A model generated the notes under the pieces. It was given only the letters and a program-made list of their open reading frames with translations, had not been told where the DNA came from and ran no database searches. A program made the translations under genes and the position numbers. Positions 28,198 to 39,535 of a stretch of DNA of 64,000 nucleotides are shown here, in pieces. The DNA is from Cognatiluteimonas sedimenti (GTDB lineage Bacteria; Pseudomonadota; Gammaproteobacteria; Xanthomonadales; Xanthomonadaceae). The DNA lies in assembly GCF_022808325.1 (NCBI RefSeq), contig NZ_JALGCL010000003.1, positions 206,344 to 270,343 on the forward strand, in the 5' to 3' direction. Each line of letters begins with the position of its first letter. Position 1 is the stretch's first letter.

Positions 28198-29660
28198 GCG
28201 GGCCGGCGGTGAACCGGCTGGGCATCCCGCGCGGCTTCGGCAAGCATGATTTCCGGCGGATCGCCGAACGCGGCTTCGGCGACGGCCACAATTCGTACAC
28301 GCACTCCATGGCGTGGTTCAAGGGCCGCCTCTACGTCACCACGATGCGCGACAACTTCGCGCTGATGCGCTCGCGGCTGTCGCTGGGCATCGACATGTGG
28401 CCGGTCGAGTGCCCGCAGGATCCGTTCGAGCTGGACCTGCGCGCGGAGATCTGGGCCTACGATCCCCTGGCCGACAGCTGGGAGCGCGTGTTCAAGTCGC
28501 CGATGATCACCGGCAGCCACGGCAAGCAGATCCCGCGCGACATCAGCTATCGCGCCATCGCGGTCTACGATCGCGACGGCGCCGACCCGCAGAAGCTGTT
28601 CATCAGCACCTGGTCGCCGGCGCGCGGACCGGGGCCGGTGATCATGGCGACCGAGGACGGCCGCAACTTCGAGGTCACCTGCGAGCCCGGCCTGGTCGGG
28701 TTGCCGGTGACCACGATCCGGTCGATGGTGCCGTTCAAGGGCAAGCTGTACACCACCCCCGCGGGTTCGCGCGGCGGCAACACCAATGTCTCGGGGCATT
28801 CGGTGATCTACGAAAGCAGCGATCCGGCGCGCGGCGGCTGGCAGCCGGTGAGCGACTTCGGCTTCGGCGACGTCGGCAACAAGTCGCTGCACGAAGTGTG
28901 CGCCTGGGGCGACCACCTCTACGTCGGCACGCTCAACCACGCCGGCTTCCAGCTGTGGCGCAGCACCTGCGAAGGCGACGCGCCGTACCTGTGGGAGCGG
29001 GTGCTGGAACAGGGAGCGGGCCGTGGGCCATTGAACCAGGGCGTGCTCAGCCTGTTCCCGTTCAAGGGCAGCCTGTACATCGGCACCGGGATCCAGGGCG
29101 GCGGCATCGACCGCCAGAACAACATCGGCCCCGGCGCCGCGGAACTGATCCGGCTGCATCCTGACCTGAGCTGGGACCTGATCGTCGGCACTCCACGCGA
29201 CACGCAGCAGGGCCGCAAGGAACCGCTGTCGGGCCGGCTGGCCGGCTTCGACAACTTCTTCAACGGCTATTTCTGGCGCATGTGCGAGCACGACGGCTGG
29301 CTGTACATGGGCACGTTCGAATGGAGCAGCATCCTGGGCTACGTCAACCGCAGCCGCTGGCCCGGAGCCTTCGCCGATGTCGTCGCCCACGTCGGGCCGC
29401 AGAACATCCTCGACTACCAGTCCGGGTTCGACCTGTACCGCAGCTTCGACGGCGAGAACTGGGTGCCGGTCACCACCAACGGCATGGGCAATCCGTACAA
29501 CATGGGGTTGCGCACGCTGGCCTCGACCCCGCACGGCCTGTTCATGGGCACCGCCAACCCGTGGGGGCCGAAAATCATGCCGCTGGACGGCTCAGGCTAC
29601 GTCCACAATCCACGTGGCGGCTGCGAGGTCTACCTGGCCTCGCACGACCCCCGGCCGTGA
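28194..29660 (+). CDS. Cytoplasmic beta-propeller-like protein, function unknown
   Basis: A 488-residue protein translationally coupled (ATGA) to the hydrolase. It lacks a signal peptide. Repeating units of the form FKGRLYVTT, FKGKLYTTP, WGDHLYVGT, FKGSLYIGT, HDGWLYMGT and PHGLFMGT, spaced 50-80 residues apart, indicate a six- or seven-bladed propeller of kelch-like type. Conserved short motifs such as SGFDLYRSFDGENW are typical of BNR blades. No catalytic residues can be assigned. The operon position suggests a scaffold or lipid-modifying role in the synthase pathway; this is inference. Confidence 0.75.
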   Translation: MSGPAVNRLGIPRGFGKHDFRRIAERGFGDGHNSYTHSMAWFKGRLYVTTMRDNFALMRSRLSLGIDMWPVECPQDPFELDLRAEIWAYDPLADSWERVFKSPMITGSHGKQIPRDISYRAIAVYDRDGADPQKLFISTWSPARGPGPVIMATEDGRNFEVTCEPGLVGLPVTTIRSMVPFKGKLYTTPAGSRGGNTNVSGHSVIYESSDPARGGWQPVSDFGFGDVGNKSLHEVCAWGDHLYVGTLNHAGFQLWRSTCEGDAPYLWERVLEQGAGRGPLNQGVLSLFPFKGSLYIGTGIQGGGIDRQNNIGPGAAELIRLHPDLSWDLIVGTPRDTQQGRKEPLSGRLAGFDNFFNGYFWRMCEHDGWLYMGTFEWSSILGYVNRSRWPGAFADVVAHVGPQNILDYQSGFDLYRSFDGENWVPVTTNGMGNPYNMGLRTLASTPHGLFMGTANPWGPKIMPLDGSGYVHNPRGGCEVYLASHDPRP

Positions 29661-29804
29661 CCGCGGCGCAGGCGAAACCCAGGCTGAACGCCGCCGCCGG
29701 CGGCGGTCGCGGGCATCACCCGGACGTGCCTTGCGGTGTGCAAGTATCGCCGGCGCAACCGATGGCGGCCTTCGCCGCCATGTCACCGAGGATGGAAGCC
29801 GATG

Positions 29805-30752
29805 ATGGTCTCGTCGATGGGAAAGCTCATGGTCGCCCTGGTGTTGACGGGCGTGATGATGGCGCCGGCGTGTTCCGGCCAGAACATGCGTGACCGCTTC
29901 AAGCAACGGATGGCCGAGCGCCGCGCGGCCGGCCCTGCCGACGGCCAGCCGCGCCGGGCTGGTCGCATGGAGCCGGTGGTGCTGCCCAACGGCGCGCAAC
30001 TGGAACGCGATCTTGCCTACGGTCCGGATCCGGAACAACGCATGGACGTGTACCGGCCGGCGAACGCGCGCAACGCACCGGTCATCTTCATGGTGCATGG
30101 CGGCGGCTGGGCGCGCGGCGACAAGGAAGCCGCGGGCGTGGTCAACAACAAGGTCGAGTACTGGCTGCCCAAGGGCTACCTGGTGGTGTCGGTCGGCTAC
30201 CGGCTGGTGCCGCAGGTAACCCCGCTGGGCGAAGCCGACGACATAGCGCGCGCGCTGGCGTTCGCCCAGGGCAGGGCGAAGGCTTGGGGTGCCGATCCGT
30301 CGCGCTTCGTGTTGATGGGCCATTCCGCCGGCGCGCACCTGGTCACCCTGCTGAGCGCGGATCCGTCGATCGCCACCCGCGCCGGCGCCGGCTCGTGGCT
30401 GGGCACCGTCTCGCTGGACAGCGCCGCATACGACGTGGTCCAGATCATGGAGCAGCAGCATTTCTCGCTCTACGACAAGGCCTTCGGCAACGACCGCGAG
30501 CTGTGGCGCGCGGCCTCGCCGACGCTGCGCCTGAGCCGCGCGCCGGTGCCGATGCTGCTGGTGTGCTCCAGCCGGCGCGCCGACGCCTGCGCGCAGGCCC
30601 AGGGCTTCGCCAGCAAGGCCACCTCGCTGGGCGGCAAGGTCCAAGTCGCGCCGATCGACCTGCGTCACGGCAACATCAACGCGCAGCTGGGCACGCCCGG
30701 CGAGCTCACCGCGCGGGTCGACGCCTTCCTGCACTCGCTGGGATTGCCGTAG
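29805..30752 (+). CDS. Exported alpha/beta hydrolase (esterase/lipase, HGGG type)
   Basis: A 315-residue hydrolase of the hormone-sensitive-lipase/BD-FAE group. It begins with a signal sequence (MGKLMVALVLTGVMMAPACS; a Cys at its end makes a lipoprotein possible, although the lipobox is weak). The oxyanion motif is HGGGW, the nucleophile sits in GHSAGA and the catalytic His is probably in DLRHGN. GGAAG at 29794-29798 sits six bases from the ATG at 29805; the ATG at 29802 is the alternative. It follows the propeller gene by 144 bases in the same direction and could act on the exported product in the periplasm. Confidence 0.82.
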   Translation: MVSSMGKLMVALVLTGVMMAPACSGQNMRDRFKQRMAERRAAGPADGQPRRAGRMEPVVLPNGAQLERDLAYGPDPEQRMDVYRPANARNAPVIFMVHGGGWARGDKEAAGVVNNKVEYWLPKGYLVVSVGYRLVPQVTPLGEADDIARALAFAQGRAKAWGADPSRFVLMGHSAGAHLVTLLSADPSIATRAGAGSWLGTVSLDSAAYDVVQIMEQQHFSLYDKAFGNDRELWRAASPTLRLSRAPVPMLLVCSSRRADACAQAQGFASKATSLGGKVQVAPIDLRHGNINAQLGTPGELTARVDAFLHSLGLP

Positions 30753-30793
30753 ACGGCGGGGCCGCAGCGGCGTTTCCCGTGACCTTCGTTCGC

Positions 30794-30820
30794 CCGTGGC
30801 CGCGCATTGCGCGGCCACGG
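30794..30820. terminator. Hairpin between convergent genes
   Basis: Perfect 13-bp inverted repeat ccgtggccgcgca / tgcgcggccacgg with one unpaired base at the centre, between the convergent esterase and isocitrate dehydrogenase genes. Only a short T-run follows (ttt after cgcg), so it may be a weak bidirectional terminator. Confidence 0.5.
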
Positions 30821-30887
30821 CGCGTTTGCCCGGCGTGATCCGGGCTGCCGCGCCGGTGCGATCGCGCAGCCGGCGCCCGCCGCGCGG

Positions 30888-33564
<2,677 letters not shown>

Positions 33565-34863
33565 GTGTACACGGTTGATGCGGTGGAACAACGGGTCATC
33601 GGCGTGATCGCCGACCTGACCCGCGATTGGGACGTCGAAATCGAAGGCGGCATGACCTCCGACACGACCATGGTCGGGGATGTCGATTTCGCGTCGATCG
33701 ACTTCATCCAGATGGCGGTCGCCATCGAGAGCGAGTTCAAGACCAAGCTCGGTTTCCAGGACCTGCTGATGCAGGGCGGGAAATACGTCGACGACGTGAC
33801 CGTGCGGCAGATCGCAGAATTCGTCGCCGGGCGCCTGAACAACGGCGTGCCCGCGGCCCCCGCCAGCCCGGCGGTGGGCGAAACCCAGCGCGTGACCTCG
33901 GTCCCGGAAGCGCAGCGCGTCACCGCCGCGATGCTCGACAGCTTCCGCGGCCGCTTCCCGGTGCGCGACCTGCACGACGACGGCACGCCGAAGAACGAAC
34001 GCGCCGTGTTCGTGCTCTCGCCCCCGCGCTCGGGTTCCACCCTGCTGCGCATCCTGCTGGCCGGCAACTCCAGGCTGTTCGCGCCGCCGGAACTGCACCT
34101 GCTGCCGTACCGGACCATGGCCGAGCGGCGCAAGGCGCTCACCCGCCCGCACACCGACCACCTGCTGGAGGGCGTCGCGCGCGCGCTGATGCAGCTCAAC
34201 GGCTGGGACGCGGCGCGGGCGCTGGCGTTCGTCGCCGACTGCGAGCAGCAGGGCATGACCACCAAGGCGTTCTACCGCGAGCTGCAGGCGCCGCTGCAGG
34301 GCGAGCGGCTGCTGGTGGACAAGACGCCGTGGTACATCGTCGACGTCGACATCCTCAAGCGCATCGACCGCGATTTCGTCGATCCGCTGTACATCCACCT
34401 GGTGCGCCATCCGCTGGGCATGGTGCGTTCGTACGAGGAATCGTCGATGCAGCGCCTGCTGCCGCCGAGCGCGGCGCAGGACGGCGGCATCGGCAGCCGC
34501 GAGCTCGCCGAGCTGACCTGGCTGCTGGCGCAGCAGAACACGCTGGAGATCTCGAAGCAGGTGCCTGCGGGGCGCTGGCTGCAGGTGCAGTACGAGGACC
34601 TGGTGGTCGAACCAGAGGCGGTGCTGCGCCGCGTCTGCGACTTCATCGGCATCCCCTACGAAAGCGCGATGGCCAACCCGTACGACGACATGGACCGGCG
34701 CATGACCGATGGCGTGGCCAGCGCGTCGCGCATGAGCGGCGACCTCAAGTTCCACCTGCACAACGCGATCAATCCCGATGCCGCGGTGCGCTGGAAGCGC
34801 TTCTACTCCGAGGACGTGCTGGGCAGCCCGACGCGGGAACTGGCGGCGGCGCTCGGGTACTGA
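33565..34863 (+). CDS. ACP-sulfotransferase fusion protein
   Basis: A 432-residue fusion, GTG start with GGGGAAG at 33551-33557 seven bases upstream. Residues 1-95 form an acyl carrier protein: [20 protein letters not shown] carries the likely phosphopantetheine Ser (S44), with DFAS in place of the usual LGxDS. After a linker, residues about 145-425 form a PAPS sulfotransferase with 5'-loop [15 protein letters not shown] and 3'-phosphate site [17 protein letters not shown]. Tethering the sulfotransferase to an ACP suggests that it acts on an ACP-bound chain, as in CurM of curacin or cyanobacterial olefin synthase, where a beta-hydroxyl is sulfonated before decarboxylation. No thioesterase is fused here. 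Confidence 0.87.
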   Translation: MYTVDAVEQRVIGVIADLTRDWDVEIEGGMTSDTTMVGDVDFASIDFIQMAVAIESEFKTKLGFQDLLMQGGKYVDDVTVRQIAEFVAGRLNNGVPAAPASPAVGETQRVTSVPEAQRVTAAMLDSFRGRFPVRDLHDDGTPKNERAVFVLSPPRSGSTLLRILLAGNSRLFAPPELHLLPYRTMAERRKALTRPHTDHLLEGVARALMQLNGWDAARALAFVADCEQQGMTTKAFYRELQAPLQGERLLVDKTPWYIVDVDILKRIDRDFVDPLYIHLVRHPLGMVRSYEESSMQRLLPPSAAQDGGIGSRELAELTWLLAQQNTLEISKQVPAGRWLQVQYEDLVVEPEAVLRRVCDFIGIPYESAMANPYDDMDRRMTDGVASASRMSGDLKFHLHNAINPDAAVRWKRFYSEDVLGSPTRELAAALGY

Positions 34864-34971
34864 GCCGCGCGGCGGTTGGTGTCCGGCTGCAGCGCGTTGG
34901 TGGCATGTGCGCGGCCGCGGGGGACCGCGAAGGCGTGCCCGGCTACAGCGGCCCGGCGCAGGCTCCCATGG

Positions 34972-35003
34972 AAAAGGGCGCGATCCTGCGATCGCGCCCT
35001 TTT
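34972..35003. terminator. Bidirectional Rho-independent terminator
   Basis: Perfect 14-bp stem aaaagggcgcgatc / gatcgcgccctttt with loop ctgc. The A-run on the left and T-run on the right make it effective on both strands. It ends the ACP-sulfotransferase gene and the convergent lipoprotein gene. Confidence 0.9.
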
Positions 35004-35026
35004 CGTTTCCGCCGTGGCGGCGGGCG

Positions 35027-35512
35027 TTACTTGACCTCGAACTCGCGGGTCTGCACCACCATGCCGCCGCTGGAGATTTCCAGCGTGTACTTGCCGGCCG
35101 GCCAGCCGTCGGGCTTGCTGATGCTGAAGTCGGTCACCTGCGGGCCGGCGGCCACCGCCTTGTCCTGGGTGTCGACCACCTGGCCGTCCTGGAAGGTCCA
35201 CTTCGCGGTGAGGTTGCCGGCGCTGGCGCCGTCGGTGGCGACCGAGGCATGGATCGTGTCGGTGGTGGCGAAGCTGGTCATCGGCGCGGCGACGCGGTTG
35301 TCGGCGCCGACCGCGTTGCCGAGATCGACCGTGGTCACCGCCATCGCCGCCGGTGCCGGGGCAGGTTCGACCGGGGCCGGCGTGGTCGGCGCGGGCGTGC
35401 TGGCCGGCGGCGGGGTGTCCGCGGTGGTGTCGGCGTTCTTCTTGCAGCCGACCATCGCCAGGCTGGCGAACAGGGTGGCCGCGAGCGCGGCATGCAGTGG
35501 ATTGCGGGTCAT
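35027..35512 (-). CDS. Lipoprotein with Pro/Ala linker, function unknown
   Basis: A 161-residue lipoprotein: signal [20 protein letters not shown], lipobox ending VGC with Cys23, then a Thr/Pro/Ala-rich linker of about 35 residues and an Ig-like beta domain (about 60-161; [34 protein letters not shown]). The KK after the Cys does not signal inner-membrane retention, so an outer-membrane location is expected. It is followed by the shared terminator and lies just downstream of the LysM gene, probably co-transcribed with it (21 bases apart). Confidence 0.75.
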   Translation of the reverse strand: MTRNPLHAALAATLFASLAMVGCKKNADTTADTPPPASTPAPTTPAPVEPAPAPAAMAVTTVDLGNAVGADNRVAAPMTSFATTDTIHASVATDGASAGNLTAKWTFQDGQVVDTQDKAVAAGPQVTDFSISKPDGWPAGKYTLEISSGGMVVQTREFEVK

Positions 35513-35533
35513 GGGTGGTTCTCCTGGGGGGAT

Positions 35534-35917
35534 TCAATCGTTGATGGCGGGGAGCCTGAGCACCTGGCCGGGCTTGATCAGGTCGGGGTCGTCGAGCTGG
35601 TCGCGGTTGGCGTCGAAGATCGCGTGCCAGCGGCTGGCCTTGCCGTAGTGGTGCTGGGCGATGGCCGAGAGCGTGTCGCCCTTGCGCACGGTGTAGCCCT
35701 GCTCGCCGGCGCCGCCACCGCCACCACTGTCCCCGGGCACGGTGTCGACGTGGCCCTGGACGTTGGAGAAGTCGGGCCTGCCGCTCCCGCCGCCAACAGG
35801 CACCGTGCCGGCGTGGCCGCGGACAGTGGAGAAGTCGGGCTTGCCGGTCCCGGTGCCGGCGCTCCTGCTGGGCTGCAGCGAGAGGTCGTCGGGATCCTTC
35901 GGGGTCTGCGGGGTCAT
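35534..35917 (-). CDS. LysM-domain protein with duplicated N-terminal segment
   Basis: A 127-residue protein. The C-terminal LysM domain (about residues 74-124: YTVRKGDTLSAIAQHHYG, then IKPGQVLRLP) binds peptidoglycan-type glycans. The N-terminal half contains two copies of a 17-residue unit, KPDFSTVRGHAGTVPVG and RPDFSNVQGHVDTVPGD, joined by Gly-rich linkers. No signal peptide is visible, as in YgaU-type proteins. A GGAGG lies nine bases before the ATG. It is the first gene of a pair with the lipoprotein. Confidence 0.8.
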   Translation of the reverse strand: MTPQTPKDPDDLSLQPSRSAGTGTGKPDFSTVRGHAGTVPVGGGSGRPDFSNVQGHVDTVPGDSGGGGGAGEQGYTVRKGDTLSAIAQHHYGKASRWHAIFDANRDQLDDPDLIKPGQVLRLPAIND

Positions 35918-36011
35918 GGTGCGGGCCTCCTGCGCCGTCTTGGCTGGCGCAGGCTCCCATGGCGCGTGTTAAGGATGGATCGCGCCGGCGTGAAACCACG
36001 GCGCGCAAGGC

Positions 36012-36827
36012 TTACTGCCGCGGGTCGCGCGCCGGCATGGGTGGCGTGCAGCCCGGCGTCGCCCGCCACGGATTGATGTCCAGGCCGCCACGGCGCGTGT
36101 AGCGCGCCTCCACCGACAGCGCTTGCGGCCGGCAACGCGCCAGCAGGTCGACGAAGATCCGTTCCACGCATTGCTCGTGGAATTCGGCGTGGTCGCGGAA
36201 CGAGACCAGGTAGCGCAGCAGTCCGGCGCGGTCGATGCGCGGGCCGCGATAGGCGATGCGCACGCTGGCCCAGTCCGGTTGCCCGGTCACCGGGCAGTTG
36301 GACTTGAGCAGGTCCGAGCGCAGGGTTTCGTCGGCGATGTCGTCGTCGTCGCCATGCAGCAAGCCGGCGTCGGGGGGGCCGTAGTGGTCGATGGCGATGT
36401 CGAGCCCGTCGAGCAGGACCGCGTCGCGGTCGTCCGCCGCTGCCGGCACGCCGTCGGCCACCGTCACGGCGCCACCCGCGGCGCGCGACAGATCGTCGGC
36501 GATGCGCGCGCGGACCGCGGCGACATCGGCGAAGCGGCTGGCGTTGAACGAGTTGAAGTAGAGCTTGAGCGATTTGGATTCGACCAGGTTCGGCGTGTCG
36601 GCCGGGACCGACAGGGTCATCGTCGCCACCACCGGCTTGCCGCGCAGGTCCAGCCACGACAGTTCGTAGGCGTGCCAGCGATCCATACCGATGAATGGAA
36701 GCGCGTCGTCGGCGGCGATCCCGAGCGCGGCGCGGCCCAGCGTGCGCGCGATCGGGTACAGCAGCGAGGCGTCGTAGCCGCTCGGATAGGCGACGTGGCG
36801 GCCCAGCGGGAGGTCGTGCGTGGTCAT
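36012..36827 (-). CDS. queF: NADPH-dependent 7-cyano-7-deazaguanine reductase
   Basis: A 271-residue QueF of the long (type II, two-domain) class, reducing preQ0 to preQ1 in queuosine biosynthesis. The QueF motif [13 protein letters not shown] is at residues 84-95, catalytic C178 is in [13 protein letters not shown] and the later [10 protein letters not shown] contains the substrate-binding Glu/His region. Length fits the gamma-proteobacterial family. It follows zapE by 28 bases on the same strand. Confidence 0.95.
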   Translation of the reverse strand: MTTHDLPLGRHVAYPSGYDASLLYPIARTLGRAALGIAADDALPFIGMDRWHAYELSWLDLRGKPVVATMTLSVPADTPNLVESKSLKLYFNSFNASRFADVAAVRARIADDLSRAAGGAVTVADGVPAAADDRDAVLLDGLDIAIDHYGPPDAGLLHGDDDDIADETLRSDLLKSNCPVTGQPDWASVRIAYRGPRIDRAGLLRYLVSFRDHAEFHEQCVERIFVDLLARCRPQALSVEARYTRRGGLDINPWRATPGCTPPMPARDPRQ

Positions 36828-36855
36828 GCCCGGATTTTACCTTGCGGGTCGCGGC

Positions 36856-37953
36856 TCAGCCGCGGTGTTCCTGCGCCAGGTATTCGCACGATCGCATTTC
36901 GATCAGTCGCGACGCGGTGCGCTCGAAGGCCGCGGCCAGGCGCTCGCCGGCATACAGGGCGGTCGGCGGCGCGGCGGCGGTGCACACCAGGTTGACGTGG
37001 CGGTCGTAGAGCTCGTCGACCAGGGTGACGAAGCGGCGCGCGGCATCGTCGCTGCGCGCATCCATCACCGGGATGCCGCCGAGCAGCACGGTGTGGAATT
37101 CGCGTGCGATCTCGATGTAGTCGGCGGCCGCGCGCGGGCCTTCACAGAGTGCGGCGAAATCGAACCAGGCCATGCCGTCGCCGCGCGCGCGCACGCCGAT
37201 GCGGCGGCCGTCGAGCTGGATCCCGGCATCGCGGTGGGCGTCGCCGCCGCCCAGTTCGTGCCAGCGCGAGGCCAGCCATGCGTCGGCATCGGCGTCCAGC
37301 GGTTGCCGGTACACCGGTGAACGCGTCAGCGCGCGCAGCCGGTAATCCTGCGGGCTGTCCAGGTGCAGCACCGCGCAGTGGCGCTCGAGCAGCGCGATCG
37401 CGGGCAGGAATCGCGCGCGCTGCAGGCCGTCGTGGTACAGCTGCGACGGCGGCGTGTTGGAACTGGTCACCAGCACCACGCCTTCGGCGAACAGGCGTTC
37501 GAGCAGGCGCCCGAGCAGCATCGCGTCGCCGATGTCGCTGACGAAGAACTCGTCCAGCACCAGCACCCTCAGCTGCGCGCGCCATTCGCGCGCGATCGCC
37601 CGCAACGGATCGCGCTGGCCGGCATGCGCGCGCAGTCGCTCGTGCACCGAGCGCATGAAACGATGGAAATGGGTGCGGCGCTTCTGCGTGATCGGCAAAC
37701 CGTCAAAGAACAGGTCGATCAGGAAGGTCTTGCCGCGGCCGACGCCTCCCCACAGGTACAGCCCCCGCGGGGTTTCCGGGTCGCGCCCGAACAGGCGCCC
37801 GAGCACCCCGCCGGGCAGCGGTTCGCACAACGCGGCGTGGATGCGGTCGAGCTCGCGCAGCACGGGGTGCTGCGCCGGGTCGTCCTGCCAGTCGCCGCGG
37901 GCGATGCCGGCGGCATAGCGCTGCGAAGGCAGCGCGCCGTCAGCCTGGGCCAT
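36856..37953 (-). CDS. zapE: Cell division ATPase ZapE (AFG1-like)
   Basis: A 365-residue AAA-type ATPase. Walker A is WGGVGRGKTFLIDLF (near residue 70), Walker B is VLVLDEFFVSDI, and HFHRFM and VLVTSSNTPPSQLY are family marks. ZapE associates with the Z ring under stress; in other phyla AFG1 acts on mitochondrial proteins. Its ATG lies inside the last codons of the upstream hydrolase gene (14-base overlap), so the two are translationally coupled. Confidence 0.93.
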   Translation of the reverse strand: MAQADGALPSQRYAAGIARGDWQDDPAQHPVLRELDRIHAALCEPLPGGVLGRLFGRDPETPRGLYLWGGVGRGKTFLIDLFFDGLPITQKRRTHFHRFMRSVHERLRAHAGQRDPLRAIAREWRAQLRVLVLDEFFVSDIGDAMLLGRLLERLFAEGVVLVTSSNTPPSQLYHDGLQRARFLPAIALLERHCAVLHLDSPQDYRLRALTRSPVYRQPLDADADAWLASRWHELGGGDAHRDAGIQLDGRRIGVRARGDGMAWFDFAALCEGPRAAADYIEIAREFHTVLLGGIPVMDARSDDAARRFVTLVDELYDRHVNLVCTAAAPPTALYAGERLAAAFERTASRLIEMRSCEYLAQEHRG

Positions 37954-38632
37954 GCGCGGTGCCGGCCGCGGCCGCCGGCGCCGGCAGGAATGCGCGCACG
38001 CCGTGCTTGATCGCGCCGCGCAGGTCCATCAGCTTGCGGTGGAAGAAATGGCCGGTGTCGGGCATCCGCACCAGTTCCGGGGGCTCGGGCAGGCGCGCGG
38101 TCCAGTCGGCCACCTTCTGCGGGTCGACGATCTCGTCGGCATCCCCCTGCAGCACCAGCCACGGGCAGGTCGGCGGCACGATCGCGGCGAACTCCCAGCT
38201 GCGCCCGACCGGCGGCGCGATCGAGACCAGCACCGCCGGCTGCAGTTCCGCGGCCAGTCGCAGCGACACGTAGGCGCCGAAGCTGAAACCGGCCAGCCAC
38301 AGCGCCGCATCCGGGCGCTGCGCCCGCACCCAGGCGGCAACCGCGCGCAGGTCGTCGCTTTCGCCGTCGCCATCGTCGAAGCTGCCCGCCGAGTTGCCGA
38401 CGCCGCGGAAGTTGAAGCGCACCGTGTCCAGGCCGAGTTCGCGCAGCGCGCGCGCGGCCATGGTCACCACCTTGTTGTGCATGCTGCCGCCCTCGGTCGG
38501 CAGCGGGTGGCAGACGATCGCGACCGCCGGCCGCCGCGGTGCATCGCCAAGGTCCACCGCCAGCTCGAGCGCGCCGACGGGGCCGTCGAGCTGCAGCGTG
38601 GAAGATTCCGTGGGAAAGGCGGGCGCGGGCAT
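37940..38632 (-). CDS. Alpha/beta hydrolase of the COG2945 type
   Basis: A 230-residue cytoplasmic hydrolase. It has HPLPTEGGSMHNKVV, nucleophile Ser in AGFSFGAYVS, acid in GDADEIVD and catalytic His in TGHFFHRKL. The frame is open 19 codons further upstream, but MPAPAFPTESSTLQLDG at 38632 is the sensible start. The substrate is unknown; relatives are often described as dienelactone-hydrolase-like esterases. It overlaps zapE by 14 bases. Confidence 0.82.
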   Translation of the reverse strand: MPAPAFPTESSTLQLDGPVGALELAVDLGDAPRRPAVAIVCHPLPTEGGSMHNKVVTMAARALRELGLDTVRFNFRGVGNSAGSFDDGDGESDDLRAVAAWVRAQRPDAALWLAGFSFGAYVSLRLAAELQPAVLVSIAPPVGRSWEFAAIVPPTCPWLVLQGDADEIVDPQKVADWTARLPEPPELVRMPDTGHFFHRKLMDLRGAIKHGVRAFLPAPAAAAGTAHGPG

Positions 38633-38700
38633 GCGCCCATGATAGCCGCGCGGCCGCAGCCGGGCCCGTGATCGCGCCGCGGTGGCCACGCTGCTGCAAC

Positions 38701-38726
38701 GAAAACGGCACCCCTGCGGGTGCCGT
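38701..38726 (-). terminator. Rho-independent terminator
   Basis: 9-bp stem acggcaccc / gggtgccgt (38705-38713 and 38718-38726), followed on the minus strand by gttttc. It terminates the cytochrome gene. Confidence 0.8.
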
Positions 38727-38753
38727 CTGGCGGTGACGCGTGGCGGCTCCGCG

Positions 38754-39272
38754 TTACTTGATGTTGGCCAGCATCCAGTCGACCGTGGCGATCACCTGCT
38801 CGTCCGTCAGCGCCGGATTGCCACCCTTGGGCGGCATCACGAAGCCATCGGGACCGGTGTAACCCTCGATCGCGTGCTTGTGCAGCGTGTCCTTGCCCTG
38901 CGGCAGGCGCGCGGCCCAGTGGGCCTTGTCCAGCGTCGGCGCGCCGCCGGCGCCCGACGTGTGGCAGCCGGTGCACAGGTTGCCGAAGATCACGCCGCCA
39001 TCGAGGGTGCCGCCGTAGGCGACCTGCGACGCCGCCGCCGCGGCCGCCGAGGCACTGGCCGCCGCCTGCGCCGCGGCGCCAGTGGCGCCGGCGTAGACCG
39101 CGCCGATCGGGGCGATCCGGGCCTGCGTGCGCTGCGCGGCCTGCGGCGAAACCTCGGTCGGGATCAGCCCGTTGAGGTGCGAGGCCAGCAGGATCAGCCC
39201 CAGCGTGACCACCACCAGGAAGCCCAGCACCAGCGAGAATTTCTTCAGGAAGTCGAGGTCGTAATTGCGCAC
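38754..39272 (-). CDS. Membrane-anchored cytochrome c5-type protein
   Basis: A 172-residue cytochrome with a GTG start at 39272 ([17 protein letters not shown]). One N-terminal membrane helix (about 11-35) anchors it facing the periplasm; an Ala-rich linker (about 75-100) leads to the haem domain with CTGCH and axial Met in GFVMPPKGG. It is probably an electron carrier for a terminal oxidase. The frame extends upstream into the tRNA gene, so the longer version is rejected. Confidence 0.85.
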   Translation of the reverse strand: MRNYDLDFLKKFSLVLGFLVVVTLGLILLASHLNGLIPTEVSPQAAQRTQARIAPIGAVYAGATGAAAQAAASASAAAAAASQVAYGGTLDGGVIFGNLCTGCHTSGAGGAPTLDKAHWAARLPQGKDTLHKHAIEGYTGPDGFVMPPKGGNPALTDEQVIATVDWMLANIK

Positions 39273-39347
39273 GATCCACCCAATCAGTCGCGGCCTGGCC
39301 GCTGTATGCGTTTGAAAGACCGGCAAGCCGAGCCAGCAGCGGAACAA

Positions 39348-39424
39348 TGGCGCGCCCGGAGGGATTCGAACCCCCGACCAATGGCTTCGGAAGCCACTAC
39401 TCTATCCGGCTGAGCTACGGGCGC
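39348..39424 (-). tRNA. tRNA-Arg (anticodon CCG)
   Basis: Read on the minus strand: acceptor stem GCGCCCG pairs with CGGGCGC, discriminator G, encoded CCA. The D arm holds AGCTCAG, the T arm GGTTCGAATCC, and the anticodon loop is TTCCGAA with CCG (genomic 39388-39390). All four stems pair. It recognises CGG codons. 77 bases. Confidence 0.97.
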
Positions 39425-39535
39425 GGGGGCCGTTCCGTGGCGGTCGAGCAAGCCGCGGGGCCCGCATTCTCGCATGATTGCCCGAACCTGCGCGAACGGC
39501 GCCGGCGGTTCCCGGGCTTGCTAGGCTGGTCGACG

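Larger units (their letters stand above)
34955..35962. repeat. 17-bp direct repeat flanking a two-gene block
   Basis: The 17-mer ggcgcaggctcccatgg occurs at 34955-34971 and again, identical, at 35946-35962. The copies bracket the lipoprotein and LysM genes. They may be an interspersed family repeat or the trace of an insertion by recombination. Confidence 0.5.

Noticed and set aside
34803..36008. A minus-strand frame of 401 codons over the lipoprotein and LysM genes
   Set aside because: It is a different frame of two real genes that have a signal peptide, a lipid site and a LysM domain in their own frames.
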